64,000 nt of DNA, taken from the NCBI GenBank assembly GCA_030829545.1, contig JAURAI010000005.1, forward strand, positions 76,088-140,087, given 5' to 3'. The notes beneath the pieces are model-generated. The model saw only the letters and a list, made by a program, of their open reading frames with translations. It made no database searches and was not told where the DNA came from. A program made the position numbers and the translations under genes. Position 1 is the first letter of the stretch, and the number at the start of each line of letters is the position of its first letter. The stretch is from Candidatus Poseidonia sp. (GTDB taxonomy: Archaea > Thermoplasmatota > Poseidoniia > Poseidoniales > Poseidoniaceae). Below are positions 61,001 through 64,000 of the stretch, one piece after another.

Positions 61001-61016
61001 TCAGCATGGTTGTCAC
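52086..61016 (-). CDS. Giant (2976-aa) surface protein: TSP3, inactive transglutaminase-like domain, Ig-like repeats, TM, DUF4129-like tail
   Basis: From GTG 61016. Signal peptide (SLFLTALMVFSTLAAIQYAAVDVQA), about 600 residues of TSP3-type calcium repeats, a transglutaminase-like domain near 930-1040 (KEGTCREFNTLFVTMARLAGLPARQVTGY, Cys972; FDPCPP, Asp1038), then about 1700 residues of tandem Ig-like/carboxypeptidase-regulatory-like beta domains, one TM (2834-2854), and a DUF4129-like helical tail (TVREFEFAIRQAL, LDNTFEMARYS). The catalytic His of the transglutaminase fold is replaced by Gly1014 (NAGTWSEV for HAWxEV). Transglutaminase-DUF4129 pairing is known in TgpA-type proteins. Probably the main structural cell-surface protein here. 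Confidence 0.88.
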   Translation of the reverse strand: MTTMLTGSKLSGAAVRQAMADRKKAAKSLFLTALMVFSTLAAIQYAAVDVQAASDQDGDGLTYGLEYLMNTQPNDPDSDNDGLPDGWEWKYGLDPLSSSGADGAVADPDGDGMSNLQEYLYLQPSGWDNTNTASVLDNGVWWNGTIPVNDWNEEGALQFNQPGCGDSGSDGTGSIILCDEDPVGNICANGFDDDKDGFVDAADSDNDGDQDCLSDDDDGDGVIDEDPAGWDTDGDGMSDGWEAANGLNATSPSGDDGPNGDPDNDGLINLMEFVNPTWTTMCGSSPCFRNGPDGIVTETTSPCDPVQGIGPGACATYTAEVDGITSTSPQRADTDGDGLNDSYEALTLLTDPTAADTDNDGINDGVEVNGAYGNPAQASDPRNNNTDGDAFDDGDEDTNFNGVVDPGETDPTRREDSGDADNDGIQNWEENLSCTLWDVADTDFGGINDGEERNVSHGTDPCDSLVNFETTFVQYTSSTNRVEVGNGSGFNPGGGTGWYNVSGTWQSFAYAAVVNNVLQGVSNGPTGTATDVANRNGSFCHTSAVASGTIGTTQQYCDDDYEDSDGDGLADWQELLGTFGWFSNPSIVDSDGDGVNDFDEVADNTDPNEPCTNLLDDDGDGLNNYFENTTGCDLIYIGISNGSQDIWTTTYNAYDTDQGGVDDRTEYFDGTNPENDPSDDIQPDDFDGDGIPDAIENQTGTDWTNPDTDGGGMLDGQECPELYWFVNCAGAPYNPFDPTDDVLNNDVVFYANNTSGVVDLNLEHRWRTITNDFYTGSTYAHIDSVHPSRNLTVPVTNLTHLAPTSFANSTVEWDFKFTQPLNAGPVPAPSYYSNVSFYFETFSSLLRSNDTHIITLDSGSIEQIVYEQPEYYFDWATLAATTVPGQNFPYELITPAEFSNLSDPSSYILNVTNAIISEAGASNAYSSALALEDFIINGNSTTEFKRNYNGSGTVNPVDTSLNVLENRKEGTCREFNTLFVTMARLAGLPARQVTGYIGGTWTGDGYAVYADNAGTWSEVRLQQNSANGNTDLGWVAFDPCPPAEEIEIVNQTISTLTVSRDASTNMTVTGQLRYAANGTPATNIRVMAYLTPVADAPFVPGPGGVVERMLSENMTDANGTFSITGFPSAVTAPGMHNIVVEHRQSGYVSTDGIIFDGYVNVTDNSTIVHTAPGAINAPVAGAGATTVLEGRLELANQPTDEYSKLPNQTVWLSYTSSVDGAQNFSAQADSSGSWSMTLNLSEFETKGNLSATLGFSGWQDTSISSITPPQFHLNPSTTSIILNVTDAPNLTATIEGPLTNKSILLLGDDVWINGSALSLGGSPVALTGDLQFAIRTNDSGDLFTEVFNTSVSGTFSIQYLLPSNLSVAAGVIETRLRFFPASLPATDDADVSAGAPYFLRGFLSFFVEESAQIRGQDALLSVQINDHRGVSAAPDILGNYDFTFNGSWFNTTVDPELDFLELELVLASNLLAGDYPIGISFNGSDYYQASTGFGSIRVQADIDWNLSIAQDWTYMGNSTRLIGDIFDSVYLTPVIGNETLILVSLETDEGPIDIATSSLNNSTGAFDIPITMPNFLPSGAYNLVLDFDFMTLAPPGGAYYAYVDSALPPAPPTLISTLGGIVTDVVVEAERGAYIVEMNDTIDWTAKITDLADSSNISGAAVEYIWDYGNTNQSLGTVTSGADGNATFSYTPSGIAPGHYDVLIVVQDDLSAALSAGNTRRYGNSTLINVTVQVNSNVQFISVPSTITAGVPFNVLGSIQDADNNTRPLISAVRLEAFWLENPDEILVTNFPTTNNGSFNMTVPTDTAGNGTTRGPHILVVSVVNESSPFYLTASAQTPIQVMGVSRLENLVPLNAVVINRGNTVNMSAKLVEASDLFAPLSSYEVGLEFHETWLTPQTTDGEGYANFSYQIPYDHPLGLIVVQMVFNGSSDLLSTSANLTTITVRSLTFIVIDPIAANPVAGTSFNISGQIVSDNGSGLVERDNSVLPNANILFSLNRQPVGFTATGGIVGVDGYWNATIRLGETFAAGNHTVEATYIPSVNFYVGSENNSSFDSRGYSTLNFIQPTLDGIGQPSLNDRTNRGENVSFTLLLRDNQGSAIGNQSIIVSLSETLQLANPVSITVVTAANGTAIGTLTVPANMSVGPTDLFADYAGILGTTGIIGSNASTTFVVLGATEVVISDAPDVLTAGDTMYVNGTLLDDLGLVLQTDGNDASAIVHLLIDGVPVSSLETNISTGAYNFTYILPEETAAGPHDIRVEFRGGREWVDPVGLGDINNPEYYQPSFATIEFNVSVPTKILLITATGDADRETTMTIQGRLLDIVDNELPNMTIEIWLGGQWLTNTTTDENGLFTAIHPVPADAPLGPVALETRFTGTVAYLPSNATGLWEIYSPVLVTVEVPSPVAVNETITITGSVVDNQLVGIVGHEVQLIVQGIAITTLQTDANGDYTFEWTVPEIFNFGNNTLFAEAAPQGYYRAGDGNATFFLSHRSWVTLLFEDGIDATRGDTWELNGRLYDYDTVDRDGLVGMELTVALDGVPLFVTTTGLDGIWTATVPVTMDLSRGDHDLSVVFQGTEAHLPASAESSVRVWSNLLITLDPTSTSIVTRSDNVFAPIAYTGSIQEIGGTGEVFEDLILSIGNGSDCTSGREGARCFPTSIVQWSNGNFSLSAPAPYWLEVGSQYFFVDVARNDSQYLNAASMSRAVFVQVNADVTVDLLEVVEDEQEDLGVDLSIIAQDTKNGLPGIDVVVYVYDENQSQIATQTRQTDENGQVTFEFSADPPYGDASVWGEVTMDILINDPRLSTQSIQAFESLRSEGFAPSYAYAEEQADTPWWSYILVVLIAGLIAGGVVMYRRKQAADDLLKDAAEVFAYTAELLAAGDAIRESIFTCYQDLCGLLQQRGFLRRDFETVREFEFAIRQALHGVSEDALTALDNTFEMARYSREEMGAQHQEVAGQALTRMSNEITQIQKFPQR

Positions 61017-61097
61017 ACCTTACGCTGTTTTTGATGCCTCATAAGGGAAATGGTACGATGTTCATACAAGGAGCGTTCTGAGCACCAAAAAATCGGT

Positions 61098-64000
61098 TCA
61101 CAAATCGTCCAATTCATCAAGCAACTCGAGGTCATCATCATCGTCCTCGGGTGCTGTTGCAATGACTGCTGGTGGCAAGTCATCATCCATCTCTTCCATG
61201 TCAGAGGCATCCAGGTCGACCTCGACCTTTTCGCAGTCATAGAACTCTCCCTGATTGTTTCGCCCTCGGCGAGCAGCGTAAAATACCAGGGCTCCAATCA
61301 GCAGGTAGAATACCATGGTCTGTGGCTCAGGATTGATTAATTCACGAAGGAGACAGGATGCACCGCTGCATTCAGTCATGTAGTTGAAGACAAACTTCTG
61401 CTGATATTCCTCGGCGTATGGCGTCTCATTGTCCATTGGCGTGACCTTGAACTCAAAGGCGACGGAATTACTGTCTTTGAGTGCTTCAGGGGATGTCATG
61501 GTGACCCTGAAGTCTTTTGAGGAGTAGGCGGGCAAATTGATGATGAGGAAATCACTACCGAGCTGGCTGGATGTTGCACGGATTGCTCCTTCCCAACCAT
61601 CGGGTGCATCAAGACGAATGACAATATCAAGAGGGATGTTGTTTTGATTGCTAATCCTGTACTCTAGATTCTTGTCTTCACCCGGGGCGAATCGGGATTT
61701 TTCAGTTTTATCCGTGAGTTCGATACGTCCAGGTACGACGTCCTCTCGGATCACTACCTTCATCGGGAGGTCAAAGTAGCGAGCATCCTCAGCATCAACA
61801 CCTTCCTCGATGATACGAGTGTATACGGTGTGCTCCCCTGCTTCAACTTGGCCTTGAAGCGTGACTTCAAGCTTGATGTCAGCGTATTCATCAGGTGCTA
61901 GATTGACGACAACGATGTTGGTATTTGTGCCGTTTGAGATAGTGTAATCCCACGCCGTGTATTTTGGATTGGCATCAGCGTTTCGCTCAACATCCCTCGG
62001 GTTGATGATCTTCCACGTGGTTTGGCCGGCGCCGCTATTGGTTGAATCGGTGATTCTCAAATTGTAGAAGATGGTTGCATCTGGCCCCACTGGACCCACT
62101 TGTCCGAGTGGATTGTCTTCCCCAACTCCATCGCTGTCGGAGAGAACCTCGACCAAGATTCCGAAGGTACGGTGAACGGTAAAGGAAATGTCTGTTCGAA
62201 GTTCCGAGTCTTCCTTGCTCGAGACGGCGAGTTCGAACATACCGATGTCAACACCGTTTCGGTCAGCAGGAGGATAGACCTCCATGCGGATGGTGAGAAT
62301 CTGAGTTGAGCCAATGTCCGGCGTTATTGAGTAGATACCCTCCTCAACCAATTCCATTCCAGTTGCGTTATCGTAGAAACGGTATTGCCAGTCATCAGGT
62401 TGTTCAAGGACCCGGATTTTGAACGAGTCCGTGGTGAACCCTGTATTGAAGACATCAACGTAGAAATCACCTGTTTCATCGGCATCCACGTAATGTGAGA
62501 GAGTTTCATCGTAGGCCTCGGGACGCGTAGAGTCTGCAATTTGCTTCTGATGCTCATCGTCTTCGTAAATGAAAATCCGTGGCGGCGCGTAAACATCAAC
62601 TTCTTCGAAATCAAGTGTTACTACCTTGATGGCTACTTCCTCCATTTGGCCCTGATCGTTTTCAGCATAGACTCGGGCTTCGATTTCGAGGGAATCAGGA
62701 GCGTTGGTCAAATCATCTTCAGGGACAACAATTTCCAATTCAGGAATGACTGAATCACCACCGCTGGTAAGCGTGTAGGTGCCGCTGGGTGAACTCCATT
62801 GTGGGTCGGACCAACTGTTGGGCAGGTTGGTGTCGAGATCAAACACGACATCAAGACTGCTTGACGAGGAGCCGGTGTGCTCGACGAGGAATTCCACGAA
62901 AACGGATGCACCCGGTGCAAACAATACGACGTCGGGTTGGTTCTGCGGGAGGGTCAGGTAAATGTCATGCTCCAGCATGGTGATGCCGGGATGTTCAAAC
63001 AGAACCGAATGCCCCTGCGCGTCTTCAACTTCAAGGCGAACGGGATAGTCACCAGCGGCAATACCTCCTTCGTAGGTATAACTGAAATTGCCGACAAGGC
63101 CATTATTGTCAAGTTTCAAATCATCGTCATCGAAGTTTTCCTCAAAGACAACGTTCGCCGAGTTGGGCGTGTCCATGATGAGGTTGACTTCTTCGATATC
63201 GTCCCTTCCAAAGGCGTCTCGTACTTCGATTGAAAATTGAATTTCACGGAAATTCGGACGATGGTTTGGCGACCATTCGAATTTTTGTTCGTCCTGCCAG
63301 TTGCATCCAAACTCTGCGGCGCAGCTGTGGACACGGACGCTTGAACCGGTGAGTGCATTGGTCATGATTTGCAAGCGGGAATAACTGTTGGAACTTCCAA
63401 CCTTTCCAAAGGCGACTTGAACATCGCAATCCGTTTGCCCAACCCCGCCAGTGCTGCCTTCACAGGTTGCCTGAGCATCAATTCGGATTTTGAGTTGCTT
63501 GCCTTGTTCAACAACAAAGCCGTTGCTGCCCGTTTCAAATTCTACCTCAATGACCGTCCATGTGCATCCGTTTTGAGAAAATGGATTGGTTGAACATGGG
63601 TTCTCCAGTTGACGATTCTCGGAATCAATTTGCTGGTCACCCGACTTGAGCGAGAAGGTCATGTCTGCAGTAGAACCGTCGGTTCCGCTGAACTGGTAGT
63701 AGACCGAGAGGCGAGCGGTATTGGATGAACCAGTACCATTGATGTAGAGGTCGCTGATCATTTCCGTGCTTCGGAACTCCAGGCCGTCAATAGCACTGCC
63801 TTCTTCTTGTCCACCATTCGGCTCAATGGTGGTGATCGACCCTTGACCTCCAAATTCTGAATTGGGAGCGTCAAGATACAAATCATAGGTTTGCTCAACC
63901 GTTGAAACATACTCGACGGTCGTTGTTTCACCCAGCACGATTGCCTCTTCGATGGCCTCGGATGGTGGCACCATTAACGAGAGCAAAGAGAGAATGAAGG
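61098..64000 (-). CDS. Large secreted protein with NEW3/CARDB-like beta domains and C-terminal anchor (N-terminus cut by window end)
   Basis: The track starts it at TTG 63986, but the frame stays open to the window edge and codes FILSLLSLMVPPSEA, the end of a signal peptide; so the start lies outside. About 967 residues are seen: several beta-sandwich domains with CARDB/NEW3-type phrasing (YYFQFSGTD..., LNIRIDSTNS..., NTGFTTDSFKIRV), Cys pairs near the N-terminus (ENPCSTNPFSQNGC, ATCEG...QTDC), a TM (MVFYLLIGALVFYAA) and an acidic cytosolic tail ending DDDDDLELLDELDDL. Likely in one transcript with the 2976-aa gene, 81 nt downstream. Confidence 0.8.
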   Translation of the reverse strand, partial: FILSLLSLMVPPSEAIEEAIVLGETTTVEYVSTVEQTYDLYLDAPNSEFGGQGSITTIEPNGGQEEGSAIDGLEFRSTEMISDLYINGTGSSNTARLSVYYQFSGTDGSTADMTFSLKSGDQQIDSENRQLENPCSTNPFSQNGCTWTVIEVEFETGSNGFVVEQGKQLKIRIDAQATCEGSTGGVGQTDCDVQVAFGKVGSSNSYSRLQIMTNALTGSSVRVHSCAAEFGCNWQDEQKFEWSPNHRPNFREIQFSIEVRDAFGRDDIEEVNLIMDTPNSANVVFEENFDDDDLKLDNNGLVGNFSYTYEGGIAAGDYPVRLEVEDAQGHSVLFEHPGITMLEHDIYLTLPQNQPDVVLFAPGASVFVEFLVEHTGSSSSSLDVVFDLDTNLPNSWSDPQWSSPSGTYTLTSGGDSVIPELEIVVPEDDLTNAPDSLEIEARVYAENDQGQMEEVAIKVVTLDFEEVDVYAPPRIFIYEDDEHQKQIADSTRPEAYDETLSHYVDADETGDFYVDVFNTGFTTDSFKIRVLEQPDDWQYRFYDNATGMELVEEGIYSITPDIGSTQILTIRMEVYPPADRNGVDIGMFELAVSSKEDSELRTDISFTVHRTFGILVEVLSDSDGVGEDNPLGQVGPVGPDATIFYNLRITDSTNSGAGQTTWKIINPRDVERNADANPKYTAWDYTISNGTNTNIVVVNLAPDEYADIKLEVTLQGQVEAGEHTVYTRIIEEGVDAEDARYFDLPMKVVIREDVVPGRIELTDKTEKSRFAPGEDKNLEYRISNQNNIPLDIVIRLDAPDGWEGAIRATSSQLGSDFLIINLPAYSSKDFRVTMTSPEALKDSNSVAFEFKVTPMDNETPYAEEYQQKFVFNYMTECSGASCLLRELINPEPQTMVFYLLIGALVFYAARRGRNNQGEFYDCEKVEVDLDASDMEEMDDDLPPAVIATAPEDDDDDLELLDELDDL

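Overview
The window looks like a chromosomal segment of a planktonic marine archaeon of Marine Group II (Candidatus Poseidoniales, Thermoplasmatota). This is inferred from gene content, not from a database search. Archaeal markers are purP, split rpoA1/rpoA2 next to a single unsplit rpoB, rpoH, ribosomal protein L30e, an FtsZ-family protein, TTTATA-type promoters close to start codons, and a tRNA-Lys gene without encoded CCA. Enormous Asp-rich TSP3-repeat surface proteins, a b6-type cytochrome with Rieske protein, and a biotin-dependent carboxylase with a B12 mutase subunit fit that group. There are no transposons, CRISPR arrays, rRNA genes or phage genes. Coding density is very high, with many 4-8 nt gene overlaps.

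Layout. 1-4845: end of a secreted protein, then a forward run of coiled-coil, acetyltransferase and roadblock-like proteins and purP. 4838-11082 (reverse): two TSP3 surface proteins, one membrane-anchored with an intact transglutaminase-like triad, the other with two nine-unit repeat arrays and a cytoplasmic WW-like tail. 11135-16407: propionate/methylmalonyl block (biotin carrier, small accessory subunit, carboxyltransferase, B12-binding mutase subunit, MeaB) and an integral-membrane kinase-like protein. 16652-22001: asnB, a glutamate-cysteine ligase and a saccharopine-dehydrogenase-like gene in one overlapping run, then a membrane protein, a ferredoxin and a small membrane protein. 22004-27846 (reverse): an unusual quinol-oxidising complex. 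It has a reeler/choice-of-anchor-V protein, a small membrane subunit, a Rieske protein with Tat-like signal, cytochrome b6, and a 936-aa protein in which the cytochrome b C-terminal domain (PDWY motif) is fused to cytoplasmic ferredoxin and two CCG (HdrB/HdrD-like) domains. 28010-33413: TPR protein, short FtsZ homologue, membrane proteins, a probable Pop5, a methyltransferase-biotin ligase fusion and tRNA-Lys. 33465-42839: RNA polymerase operon rpoH-rpoB-rpoA1-rpoA2-rpl30e, in which rpoH and rpoA2 share a duplicated N-terminal domain. 42896-52084: a TSP3 surface protein, gdhA, a ribbon-helix-helix regulator with an upstream inverted repeat, and an XPD/DinG-like helicase. 52086-64000 (reverse): a 2976-aa surface protein with a transglutaminase-like fold lacking its catalytic His plus a DUF4129-like tail, and a further large surface protein cut by the window end.

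How the parts may work together. The biotin ligase fusion probably modifies the biotin carrier of the carboxylase, which with the B12 subunit and MeaB forms part of the propionyl-CoA to succinyl-CoA route. The biotin carboxylase and large mutase subunits must lie elsewhere. The cytochrome b6-Rieske-CCG operon is the strongest candidate for an undescribed system: it physically links a Qo-type quinol site to a cytoplasmic CCG redox module. The surface-protein genes suggest a Ca-dependent, protein-rich cell surface.
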